A stretch of 64,000 nt of DNA from Lates calcarifer (Eukaryota > Chordata > Actinopteri > Centropomidae): positions 22,875,978 through 22,939,977 of the forward strand of contig NC_066851.1 in NCBI RefSeq assembly GCF_001640805.2. Direction: 5' to 3'. How positions within the stretch are numbered: position 1 is the stretch's first letter; each line of letters begins with the position of its first letter. This document shows positions 24,560-34,270 of this stretch, piece by piece. The position numbers were made by a program, and so were the translations under genes. The notes under the pieces are model-generated. The model was given only the letters and a program-made list of their open reading frames with translations, was not told the origin of the DNA and made no database searches.

Positions 24560-25060
24560 AACGTCTTCATGCAGGCGGGCTCTGCTTTATTGCCCCTCTG
24601 TGTGACCCCGGTGTAGTTCTGGAGAGGCTGAGGACTATCATTAGCAGGACCTTTGGCCCTCCCCTTCACTCTGCAGTCAGGCAGCCAGCTGGTCCCGCAC
24701 TCCCTCATTAGCTCCGGTCCATCTCGGCTCCACTCTACCTGCTGGTCATGTTACTGCCCTCCTCTTATCGCAAACACCACGTAAGTGGCTCTCTTTAACC
24801 TTGCCCCCCTGTCTCTCCCCCGCCTCCCCCTATCTTAATCTGTCTAATGTGTGTGTAAATAATGCTTGCGTGGTCCAGATAGCTTTTGTTTTACCATCAA
24901 ACAAGCCCCGACCATGGGAACCTGGTCATTAATTACTATGTGATTCATGGTTATGGCTCTGTGTCTCGTCTCACCACTAGTCTGTCATTAAGACTTTCCC
25001 AGACTTCCCATCCCGGCCTCTCCCAGCTAACAGCTCACCCACACCAGCACTCAGCTCCTC
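24560..25060. promoter_or_regulatory. Candidate conserved noncoding element
   Basis: Directly downstream of duplicated module A. A dense, repeat-free block with homeodomain-type cores TCATTAGC (about 24705), TCATTAATTA (24926-24935) and GTCATTAAGAC (about 24984), plus CTTATCGC near 24765. Pyrimidine-rich segments separate them. Texture matches developmental enhancers; function is inference. Confidence 0.35.
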
Positions 25061-26009
25061 TAAATCATCACCACCACTTACACACAATATCAGCACCTTT
25101 TCTTCCACCAGGAAATACGAGGTTGTTTCCTCGCATATTACAATTAACACAAATCTCCCAGGATAAAATGGGTAAATTGAGTCGTTACGGCTTCAAGTAA
25201 ATGGATTCTAAAGATGCAGTAAAATGGCAGAAGTTATCAAACAAAAGTATACAGTCAGTTTCCAGTTTATTAGGAACAATATACCAAACTTAAACATGTA
25301 CAGTCCTGCAGTAAAACATACTGCACGACACTTATGATGTTCAGTTTTTGCTGAAACTGAATTTCATGGACGAGTTGACGATTTACCTTCATTTTACTCA
25401 TAACTAGTGTGGAAGTTTTGTTTTCAGAATATAATCAATATCAAGAAATTTGGCAAGTTAATGTTGCTATAGGTTGGAGAACAAAGTCTGTTTCCAACCA
25501 GTTTCTACTTGCAGTTGTGATTAAATTAGACTTTAAATGAGCAGTGTTTTCTCCACACCTCAGGATGCAGACTGGGTTTCTGGTTTGTGAAGACGCAGTA
25601 GCAAATCTGGTGTTAAAATATTTTGATTTGCTTGTTAGTTTGTGAGATTCTCCAGGTTTGTGTTGTTTCTTGTCGTGTTGAAGGCTGAGGCTGCCACTCA
25701 GAGTAACAGAGGAGCTGCTGTCAGTCTGACTTATGACTGCAGTTGCTACATTCAGCTTGAAGTTTAGTAACAGCTACAAACTGGACGGGGATTAGACCAA
25801 CAGGCTGGCAGGAGTAATCTTACTGCCCCTCTACCCCCACAACCACCCACACTTACTCTGCTCACTGTGATGAAGTATTTGATTTTAGAGCAGAAACAAT
25901 TGATCAGTATTTTAATAGTCAATAGTTATTCTTATCATTCAGATCGGTTTTGTACACAAAGCTGACAAGCTTGACTCTGTGTGTTTGTATACTGTATGGC
26001 TGTGAGTGC

Positions 26010-26012
<3 letters not shown>
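25061..26012. other. Noncoding stretch, no gene seen
   Basis: Unique AT-leaning DNA; no exon or repeat recognised. Confidence 0.6.
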
Positions 26013-26043
<31 letters not shown>

Positions 26044-26117
26044 GCTCCAGCTGCTGCAGACTGTAACTTACTCTACCCTCAGTCCGTGCCCACACACACA
26101 CACACACAAACACACAC
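26013..26117. repeat. (GT)15 and CA tract in inverted pair
   Basis: A perfect (GT)15 at 26013-26042 is followed after 48 unique bases by a CA tract at 26091-26117 that is interrupted once. A single strand could fold into a stem of about 20-27 base pairs with a 48-base loop. Confidence 0.9.
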
Positions 26118-27539
26118 CCTACTTGACCCCCTCAGCCCAAACAGTTGCTCACGTCACTTCACTGCAGGCGAGAGCAGCCAGACTCCTCTGACTGTAAAAG
26201 CTCTACTCGCTGATCAGATGATATTAGCAAATAAATCCAGGTATCCAGTGTCTGGACGTCTCGTTTTGCAGACTTCGTGAGGTCCTGCTGTCCTTGAACC
26301 CGGTGTGGAATCTGTGCATGTCTCCACCCCATGACATTATCACACAGTTTTTAATCTGTACTTGGTGATTTTCTTTCAGCTCAGCAGAAAGTCAAAGTAT
26401 TTTGGGAGATGTAAAAGTATCAGGAGATGTTGTAAGCTCGCTTTATGCAGTAACTGGTGTTTAAATGTTTATTTCCTGTCATCTTAATTACATTTACTGT
26501 ACCTGCGTCAGGTAATGGCTCACTGGTTTTCTTCTAAACGTACAAATTCCAGTGGTCTGTGTGGAGTTAAAATGGCTGCAGGAACAGATGGGATGACGGT
26601 GAAGTCTAGTTTTCTCAATAGGAGGCAGGATCAGGGCCGTGACTAGGAATCTGGAGCCTTGTGCACAAGAGATGACTCTGGCCCCCCTGTATCATTTTCT
26701 TTACTACTTTACTACAAACACACATTTAATACTTTTTAAACACTAAACTAAAAGAGTGTACATGTTTTTAAAGCTTTGATAACCCCATCAGTACGATTCA
26801 CTCTGTTAAGACAGACACACACTGACGATACTGAATTGTTGGAGGAAGATCAGGTGCCTGCATCCAGAGAGTGGCTACGATGGAAGGTTTTTTTGAATTA
26901 AAAACTTTTTGTAGTTTCTGTTCTAAATAACCTGGTGTGAAGCAGCTGTTTCCTGAGGAAAAATCCATCCTTGCATTTTTCTAAATGTATCCTGTTTATT
27001 TCAAACAAATATTTACATTTGAGCGTTGCCTTTGGGAGCGCAAAAACAGAGCAGCAACGAGCGACTAGGACTAAAGATAGAAACAGAAAAACAACAACAG
27101 AAGTTTTAGCTGCATTTTCACAACAGACATGACAATTAGAAACAATAAAACACACGTGAAGAACAGATTTAAAGCACAGCCATAAAGATATGAGCTCTTT
27201 TAAGAAGAAGACGGTGATGATGACAGGAAACAGTTTGTCGCCAACACAAAGCTGATAAACAACAATACTGACAATTGATGAAATATCTGTCCAGCAATGC
27301 ATAGACTATGGGCTCTGAGAACCTGTGACTGGCCATGTTTTTCTGCTGCTTGACTGTTGACTTAAACATGAATTTATTGTCCAAAAAGTACATCTCAGAC
27401 AACAAACAACAAGCCACATGTATGTGGCAACACACACACACACACTCAGGAATACACAGATGCCAGAGACGAATGCTTAGCCACACATGAGCAGCAATGT
27501 TGTGAATTTATGCTCACACACAGTCGAAGTGTGAAGTTC
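26118..27539. other. Noncoding stretch, no gene seen
   Basis: Contains overlapping minus-strand open frames at 26898-27302 and 27169-27486 of 134 and 105 codons. They are rich in Cys, Leu and Val without a domain I recognise, and no conserved exon boundaries are evident. A short CA tract lies at about 27429-27445. Confidence 0.55.
26632..26700. mobile_element. Possible hAT-type terminal fragment
   Basis: CAGGGCCGTGACTAGGAATC followed by GGAGCC and later CTCTGGCCCCCCTGTAT recalls the CAGGGGCGNNNCTAGGAAT start of hAT-like nonautonomous elements. No matching inverted end or target duplication was found nearby, so this is weak. Confidence 0.25.
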
Positions 27540-27800
27540 TGGTTCCAGCAGGTTCCTCTGATCCTTTATGTGCTTCCTCTATTTTTAGCCACCTCATTAA
27601 ACTGGTGCTAATGATTCTTAGCCGTGTAAATGGTCTGATAAGCTAATTATTGGAGGAGAAAAACCTATTTCCATCCCACCCACATAAAGGCCTCTCTGAC
27701 TTGCTGCTCCGTTAAAGCCTGTGTGATTAATAGCAGAGGGTTGGCGTGTGCTGTGTTTTTATTATTTCTGGAGCGACGTTCCCTGCGTCCAGCAAAAGTG
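27540..27800. promoter_or_regulatory. Candidate enhancer with paired GATA and homeodomain sites
   Basis: Compact repeat-free block. TGATAAG (27636-27642) lies one base before TAATTA (27644-27649), which itself leads into TTGG. Further cores are CTCATTAAACTGG, GCTAATGATTC and GTGATTAATAGC. The density of TAAT cores and absence of simple repeats mark it off from both flanks. Conservation not testable here. Confidence 0.4.
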
Positions 27801-28483
27801 GAAACATTTACATAGTGAACATCAGAGACATGCTTAAGCTGATCTTAATGTTTTTATCTTCATATCAGAGTGTTGAGAGGTTTGACACGACCTGATACTG
27901 TGATTAGTTTAAATGTTCATGCTTGACTGATGCTTTTCTCCTTTCTCTTTCTCTTTCTTAAGTTCAGTCACTCTCATCCCTCCTAATACCTGCTGTAGTC
28001 ACTTTGTCTCATCCGTTGCCTCCATTTCAGAACAGAAAAAACAAACAGGGATTGAAGAAAAGAAAGAAAGTGAATATAGGAGGGAGGAAAGGAAGAAAAT
28101 AGAAGAAAAACATGTCCAGTAAGCTGATGCTATGGTTTGATTTTTTCTCCTGTGTTTACCGTCTTAGTTTAGCATGTAATGCTAATTGCACGTCCAGTAG
28201 CTGCTGATGCACCAACCAAAGTTGGCCATTTCCATCCATCCACAAACTTTAGTGTAGGTTAAAAATAGAAAGAAAAAGTGGGATTTGAGTTTTTACTTTC
28301 ACTTGCAGACATTCTCTCTGTGATAAAGTAAACTTTGGAGAAAGAGTCACAGGTGATAAAATCCAGGAGATTTATTTCATGTGGATTAAAACTTCAGAGA
28401 ATAGTTCTTTCAGTCATTATTTATGAATCTCTTTTTGTTGTTGTAACTGAAAGGTAGGATCACAGAACAGCGCAGGGTTGTGT
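27801..28483. other. Noncoding stretch with pyrimidine/purine inverted tracts
   Basis: At 27935-27960 there is a pyrimidine run (CTCCTTTCTCTTTCTCTTTC) and at 28033-28110 a purine run built on GAAAGAAAG and GGAGGGAGGAAAGG. These are roughly complementary in inverted orientation. No gene is seen. Confidence 0.6.
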
Positions 28484-28690
28484 AGATTGTGTCATTAGAC
28501 ATTTCTAACCATGTTTTATTGATTTTTATTGCATCACTAACAGTATCTCACAGTCCTGTGCTTTATAGCACTCACCTGGCTGCTGTTCACATCATTTTTA
28601 TCACCTTTCTGTTTTTTTTTTTTCCCGTGAGACTCCATGAGTCATAGTTGTGAAGGTGAGTGAGAGGTGGATGTTAGATCACAGGCAGGC
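28484..28690 (+). repeat. Duplicated module, copy B
   Basis: Starts AGATTGTGTCATTAGACATT and shares with 24344-24535 the blocks TATTGCATCACTAAC, TTATCACCTTTCTG, CCGTGAGACTCCATGAGTCA, GTTGTGAAGGTGAGTGAGAG and CAGGCATG. Inserted sequence relative to copy A lies around 28540-28590. Same orientation, 4.14 kb downstream of copy A. Confidence 0.65.
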
Positions 28691-28829
28691 ATGTGGTGAC
28701 TGTATAAAGTCAGGGGATTGTCAAATTTATTACAAATCATCCTGAGGGCGATGAATAGGAGTGTGCGAACCAAATTTTGTGTCAGTCCATGAGAGGAGAA
28801 AAAATAAAACCCAGTTTGTGAGAAGCGTC

Positions 28830-29060
28830 GTGGTAACAGCAGGTCTGTGCTCAATGGGCCGTGCAGCAGTCACCACCGTGTAGGACGTAGCCCGCGGACA
28901 TGCCCAGACATGTGCGCTGACCCTGCTGCAGATCTAAGGATCCAGAGGAATGTGAGTCATATGCGCATGTTGAGGAGTGCGGCGGTGACGGCGGCAGCAG
29001 TGGTGGCGGTAGACTGTGCAGAGGTCCAGCTATATAACTGTCGGTGAGTCGTCATGTAGG
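28830..29060. promoter_or_regulatory. CpG-rich candidate promoter/enhancer
   Basis: CpG and G/C content rise abruptly (GCGGCGGTGACGGCGGCAGC at about 28980). The block includes the p53-type element at 28896-28915, a TATATAA at 29031-29037 and a splice-donor-like G|GTGAGT at 29043/29044. TATA and donor are too close for a normal first exon, so either may be chance. The open frame across the block is not recognisable. Confidence 0.4.
28896..28915. promoter_or_regulatory. p53/p63-type response element
   Basis: GGACATGCCC followed directly by AGACATGTGC. Against the consensus RRRCWWGYYY twice with no spacer, the first half-site matches at all ten positions and the second at nine. Both cores are CATG. 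Zero-spacer, CATG-core sites are the strongest class for the p53 family. Binding is inference. Confidence 0.6.
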
Positions 29061-29200
29061 TTTACAGAGGGACGGCTGGAGGGAGGAGGAGGCAGAGGTG
29101 GGGTCAAGTTACGCCGCCTTAAATCATGTTAGCATGTTTCGTGTTTACACGGATGCTTCTGTGACATCAAGTCTTCATTTTTCATCAGACTCGCTCACTC

Positions 29201-29224
29201 ACACACACACACACACACACACAC
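29201..29224. repeat. (AC)12 microsatellite
   Basis: Uninterrupted AC tract of 24 bases. Confidence 0.95.
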
Positions 29225-29447
29225 CCTCTGATGTGTTACAGTACAGCACGACACACAGGAGAGTCACTGTAGACCCTGTGGCCTTCGACTATAGGAGGGT
29301 CAGGGAATGACATCTGTATCACTGACAGCTGAAGTGTAAGAAGAAGATGAATTAAAATCTTACTTATTTGAATAAATAAATCATTAATAATCAGTTATTT
29401 GAACCTTTGTAGCTTCAGTTCTGGAGATTTTTATTCTCCCAGATAAT

Positions 29448-29635
29448 TTGAAGAAGGAAAAGAAGAAAAGAGGGAAGGAAGGATTGAAGGAGGGAAAATA
29501 GAAATGGTGCAAGGAAGGATACGAGAGGGAAGGGAAGAAATAAGGCAAGTAAGTGGAGGAGCAGGAAAAAAGAGGAGGAAAAAGGTATGAAGTGAAGAAG
29601 ATGGGGAGAAAGAGCAAAATGGTGAAATCTGTTTT
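29448..29635. repeat. Purine-rich tract
   Basis: About 190 bases in which the plus strand is almost entirely A and G, built on AAGAAAAG, GGAAGGAAGG and GAGGAGG units. The two overlapping minus-strand frames rich in Ser, Phe and Pro are composition artefacts. Confidence 0.85.
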
Positions 29636-29639
29636 TCAG

Positions 29640-30340
29640 TTTTCACCTTTTATGCACAAAGTGAATTTTCTGCCCGGCGGCTGACGTTGCAGCAAAGTGT
29701 CGGCACAGTCGGCTGCGTTTTGGCACAGGCGACTCAAATATGAGCCGCTTTGGCCAATACACCGCTGCCAGTTTGGATGGATTTTTAGATTTTGGCCAAT
29801 GTCGACACCTGGAATAAAACTGCTGCACTTGGGCCATTTCTAGATCATCATTCATGGCTGGTCTGGCATGAGTCAGACAACCAGGTCTGCCTAATTTATG
29901 CTCCTGTTGAGTGGAGATATTTTAGCACACCCTGCCTCATTCTCATACCGCACAGATTCATACCATGGTGCTGCTCACTACCACCACAGTTTCTCTTCAT
30001 ACATACAGCGATAACTGTACTCACAGCTACTTTACTTCGAGTTTATCAGGTGAATATGAGGCTGCAGCTTTTCAGTCCTATCATTTCAGTGCCACATTCC
30101 CTCCTTGTGTTACTTTTTTTCTACAGAAGCTCAGGGGGGAAACACTACCCACAGAATTTCATATTAAGAGACCAACTTCTTTGGACCTGCTTCATCATAT
30201 CTTGGTCATTCATCCCACGCTCCATGAAGCAATCAGTTTTCAGATGATTTGGCTTCACTCCAGCAGTGACGAGGCGATGGGGGATCCTGTAATACCCCAT
30301 TTTAAAGTCAGGCCAAAAAACCAGCCTGGTGTTTAGTTCT
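29640..30340. promoter_or_regulatory. Candidate conserved noncoding element
   Basis: A 700-base repeat-free block that starts sharply after the purine tract. It has CpGs near its start (CCCGGCGGCTGACGTTGC at about 29672), two TTTGGCCAAT motifs (29750 and 29792; NF-I/CCAAT-like) and pyrimidine-rich stretches. Two overlapping plus-strand frames of 151 and 123 codons run through its second half. I recognise no domain in either and regard a coding exon as possible but unsupported. Confidence 0.3.
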
Positions 30341-31503
30341 TATCAGAGACGTACGATATTTCCTAACCCTACAAATGTGGAGGTATCGCCCTCCCCACTG
30401 GGCTTCACAGGACGTAAACCAAGTTGGATCAATACATTAGTGGCTGAACAGAGCAGTAGAAATCCCTCAACAGTACCATGCTGTGACTGGGATGTTTGGT
30501 AAATCCAGGTTTTAGGCCCCGGCTTCATAAAACTCTGAGCTCCAGAGGTGTGTCACACAGCTGAAGTGGCCCCCGGGCAGTTTGGGCTTACCGACTGGCA
30601 CTGCCTGTGCCTGCCCGCACAGCAAGCGTTCAGCGCTGTGTTACAGCCTCCTGTCAGCCCTGCTTTCACTCTCTCAGGTTACAAGTGTTGCAAACAAAAT
30701 GCTCGATTGACTGGGGATTACCAAAATTAAGTATCTTGGTAATCCTCACAAGAAAACGTCACATGGGAGGTACAAACTACACAGAGCTGCACGTTGCAAT
30801 TGCTGCCAGACTGATTTCAAGGCGGGGTGACCGGTGTTAATGGCAATAACAGTAATTTAAAGGTGTATCCGTCAATTTTGAGGTGCTTCTGCTGTGATTA
30901 AAAGGTTTGATAACCGGTCTCAAAGTCTGTCCAAAACAATTTGTTTAAACTGGGCGGTGATACCAGCATCAAAGATGACTGTTATCAGCAGCCGTGGAGC
31001 TTATCTCTTTTGATAAAGCTGGACATTTGTATGTTTGTTACATCTACCACACATGTGTTTTTGGTCACCCGCTCTCTGTCTGCACCTGCTGACTGCGTTT
31101 CCCTCGGTGACGCCACTGTCACCAGTAATCATAACCTCTCGTGAACAAGCATAAACAGACATTAAGCCTGCTGCTACTCCAGCCTGCACTTATGAGATTG
31201 AGCCTGGACGCAGATTTGCCCCCGTATAGATTTTCCCGAGTGTACAGTAATTAGAGAGATCAGCTCAGCACAGTTGAAGTTCACCAGGCTTCAAGCTCCA
31301 TTAAGTTGCTGTCTGTAGCGCCCCCAGGTGGAAAAATAAGTTCATACTCTCATAAAGAATCCCTGATAAAAAGCAGAAAGGTCACTGTTACCTTTATTCT
31401 CTTCATGTTTTTAGATTGTTTCTGTGGGAATGATTATGTTGTCACACCTTTGTTAGGAAGCTGGACTGACTGTGGGGGCAGCTGTAAGTGTGGTCTCACA
31501 TGG
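30341..31503. other. Noncoding stretch, no gene seen
   Basis: Moderately GC-rich around 30540-30680 with several overlapping short frames, none recognised. A CTCF-like GCGCCCCCAGGTGG word lies at 31318-31331. Confidence 0.55.
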
Positions 31504-31524
31504 AGGTCAGAGGTCAGGAGGTCA
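31504..31524 (+). promoter_or_regulatory. Triple AGGTCA half-site array
   Basis: AGGTCA occurs at 31504-31509, 31511-31516 and 31519-31524, giving a DR1 followed by a DR2 arrangement in one strand. AGGTCA is the core half-site of many non-steroid nuclear receptors. Function is inference. Confidence 0.45.
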
Positions 31525-31987
31525 CTGGCCTCTGACTGAGACGTCGAGTGGCAGACGGCCAGTCTCACCTCTCAGTTCACGTCTTATTGTTCCCAGCTGA
31601 TTTACAAAGTGTGAAATGGGAAGAAAACACTGGAATCTGGAGTTCAGAGGCAAACAGAGAGAAGATATTCACAAAATAAATTTAATAACAAAACGTGGAT
31701 CATTTATGGTTTTATTCCGTCTATAAATTGGCACGTCATATATGATACATATATACATAAATAGAAATAGTTTAGGAATACTGATTAATAAGTAAACAAC
31801 ATGTTACAATAAACAGAAATGGACAAACGTCTGGATGTAAACTAAAAAAAAATCTGACACCACAGATTGTTGGTTATGAATTACCACCTAGTGACTGTGC
31901 AGACCTGTTTGCTCAGCAGCACACTGGTCCTGTTTGATCTGTCTACCCCACCTCACCCCTCCCTGCTGTGTCGCCTGTGATTGAAGA
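31525..31987. other. Noncoding stretch, no gene seen
   Basis: AT-rich; includes an ATATATGATACATATATACA stretch around 31740. No exon or repeat family recognised. Confidence 0.6.
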
Positions 31988-32664
31988 TGTGTGTGTGTGT
32001 GTGTGTGTGTGCATCTCCTTTGAACCGCGCCCTAATAGGAGGCCAGGTTACGTGTCGGCCGAGCTTCAAACCCAGTTGTGTGGCCCCTGAGTGGCCGACC
32101 TGAGGGCCCGAGTTTGTTTAGCTGCCGCTCAAGTGCTCTCTTAAATGGAGATGTCTGCTTCAGTGTGTGTGTGTGGTGTGTGTGTGTGTGTGTGTGTGTG
32201 GACCCTGGGGTGATGAATGGCTTGTCTCCCTCCCCCCTCCCTTCCTCCGTCTCTCACTTCGCCCATTTGCAGCTGATCACCTGTTCTTTGGTCACAGGGA
32301 GGGGGGTCTGTGGGTGCAGAGGTGTGTGTGTGTGTGTGTGTGTGTTGGGGAACTGTAGATGTTATTGATTTTCTCCTGGAGTGTGGGTCGCCGGCTGTAG
32401 ACAGGTCTGCAGTTGGTCTGTGTGTATGTTCTTCTAAATTGAGGACATTTCTGGAGACTTTTGGTTCTTTCCTGATTTCTTCAAATGGCTTTTTGAGTTT
32501 TTAGGGTTAAGATTAGACTTAAACTTAAAGCTAGAAGTAAGTGTGTGAAAGAGTGAGAGACGACTCAGTGACGCAAATCAAACCTTCGTCAGGGGTTTAT
32601 CTTTATGGGTCAACATCAGCTGACCCTCCCTATTTGCTGTGTGTGTGTGTGTGTGTGTGTGTGT
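31988..32664. repeat. Cluster of four GT microsatellites
   Basis: TG/GT arrays at 31988-32011, 32163-32200 (one GG interruption), 32322-32345 and 32638-32664 lie within 680 bases. Between the first two (about 32012-32130) is a CpG-containing unique block with CTCCTTTGAACCGCGCCC. Three Cys-Val-rich open frames here are artefacts. Confidence 0.9.
32431..32545 (+). repeat. Short copy of the GAGGACATTT repeat
   Basis: Shares AATTGAGGACATTTCTGGAG and TTCAAATGGCTTTTTGAG followed by AGGGTTAAG with the longer copy at 9171-9580, and like that copy sits beside GT-rich DNA. Same orientation. Confidence 0.65.
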
Positions 32665-33779
32665 TTCAGTGACTGTGGCTTCGCTGTCTTACATGTAAGG
32701 TGTTTTTTCTGGCTGCAGGCAGAGTAGAAAAATAAGTGAAAAGTATTAATTTAAAGCTGCACCGGTTCAGTTATTTAACAAGAGTCATGCTTCCCTCCAA
32801 AAAGTAACTCAAATTTTAACAAAATTTCTGGAATATCTGCAGAAGAAAATGCTAATTAATGAGCATTTCCAGTCACAGTGTGTTTTTATTGGTGCACCAG
32901 CCCCTCCGCCTCAGCCAAGCATAGCAACGTCTTTGTAATAATTCAGCTTTTTCACATTTCTGGCATTTCCACTCCAAAAATGACTTAAAAAAACAAGAGA
33001 GTGGAAACACACTCACTAAAAAAAAGACTCTGTTCACTGTGAAAAGTTTTGCTTGTAGTGACAAACCCACAGATTAAATTATTTTATTTTTATTATTCTA
33101 ATATTTCATCATCAATCAACCTAACACTAAAATTGCCTCCCAACTCCATCAATTAAATACAAGAAAGTAAACACAATGAGCATCACACAGTCTTAGAGGA
33201 AGTGTATGTTTTTGCTTTTGTGGATGAAATGCTGCCTTTAACTTCATTTCTTTACTCGCCAAGAGCTGTCACCTTTTCTCTTCTACTGAAGTTAGCATGC
33301 TAACCAGCTAGCCCCAGTTAAAGTGCAAGTACCAGTCTGACACACCAAACCCATCCATAGAAAACATGCAGAATACTATTGTTTCACAAGACTACATATG
33401 CTGTTTTTATTCCTTTGTCTATAGCAAAACTCTCTAACTGGTTGAATATAAGCCTTCAGTTCAGTTTACATGCTTTATTTCTACAGAAGCTAAAAACTGC
33501 ACATAGTGTAGTTAAAAGAGGAAACTGTAGTGTACAGCAGTGTGTAAGGTTACTGTGAGTACAATCAGTGTGTTTGTTTTCAGTGGAGCAGCTGCAGGAT
33601 TTGTCTCTGAATGACGTCACCAGAGACAGTCCCCGCTCTGTTGTTTGCTGCTTTTTGAAGGAGTTGTTCCATGTTTCAGAATTCCCAGATCACAGGCAGG
33701 AAGATCATCATTATGGCTGTAGATCACAGGAGGAACGTAGGTGACTCGTGTTTTAAGTTGGATTTTCCCTTAAAGCCTC
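32665..33779. other. Noncoding stretch, no gene seen
   Basis: AT-rich unique sequence. A TTTAAAGCTGCACCGGTTCA word near 32751 and CCCTTAAAGCCTC near 33768 resemble termini seen in small fish elements, but I could not connect them. Confidence 0.55.
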
Positions 33780-34270
33780 TTAAGGCTTCACAAACAACTG
33801 TAACTCTATGATCCCGAGCACTTTGTTCACGTTCATCCTCCCAACTTCCAGCAGAAAAGAGCTGCTTTTTCAGCTTCTTTGTTGTTTGGGGGCTTCACAA
33901 GAAATTAAATCTTGTGTGATGGCAGAGCACCTCTTCACAGAGACCTAAAAAAACAGAGCGCAGCCACAGATAATGCTGACACACAATACCATATCAACGC
34001 AGCCCTCCATTGTCTGGGCCGGAGTAAGGCGATTCTGCTTGTCATTTTTGGCAACAATAGCAACCAGCTGCCTTTGTGCTGCCAACAAGTGCCGTTATTC
34101 ACCTCCACAAATGCATCAGTCGGCTTAGACAGTGGTGGGTTGAGAAATCTCTGTAGGTTGAGTGAAGTGATGTTCTCCTGTGGTAGCTGAAGAGGCCCGC
34201 AAGGCAGGTTTCCTGCCAGTAGACACGGGGTGTTGTCGTACACGTCTGTATCAGAAGAATGGGGAGTGTT
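33780..34270. promoter_or_regulatory. Candidate conserved noncoding element with SOX and E-box motifs
   Basis: A repeat-free block in which CCATTGT (34007-34013, SOX-type), AACAATAG (about 34053) and CAGCTG (34065-34070) directly followed by CCTTTGT (34071-34077) are packed into 70 bases. Both strands are open across most of it (92 codons plus, 134 codons minus) with no domain recognised. Such dual openness suits constrained noncoding DNA as well as chance. Confidence 0.4.

Noticed and set aside
26898..27486. 134- and 105-codon minus-strand frames rich in Cys and hydrophobic residues
   Set aside because: Composition comes from AT-rich and CA-rich DNA; no coherent membrane-protein pattern or exon boundaries.
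29037..29049. ACTGTCGGTGAGT, similar to the 3' part of miR-181
   Set aside because: The seed region is absent and no hairpin partner was found.
29792..30336. Overlapping 151- and 123-codon plus-strand frames
   Set aside because: Two frames open at once, no domain recognised and no convincing splice or start context; kept as a finding to test, not as a gene.
32078..32504. Cys-Val-rich frames around the GT cluster
   Set aside because: Direct translation of GT microsatellites.
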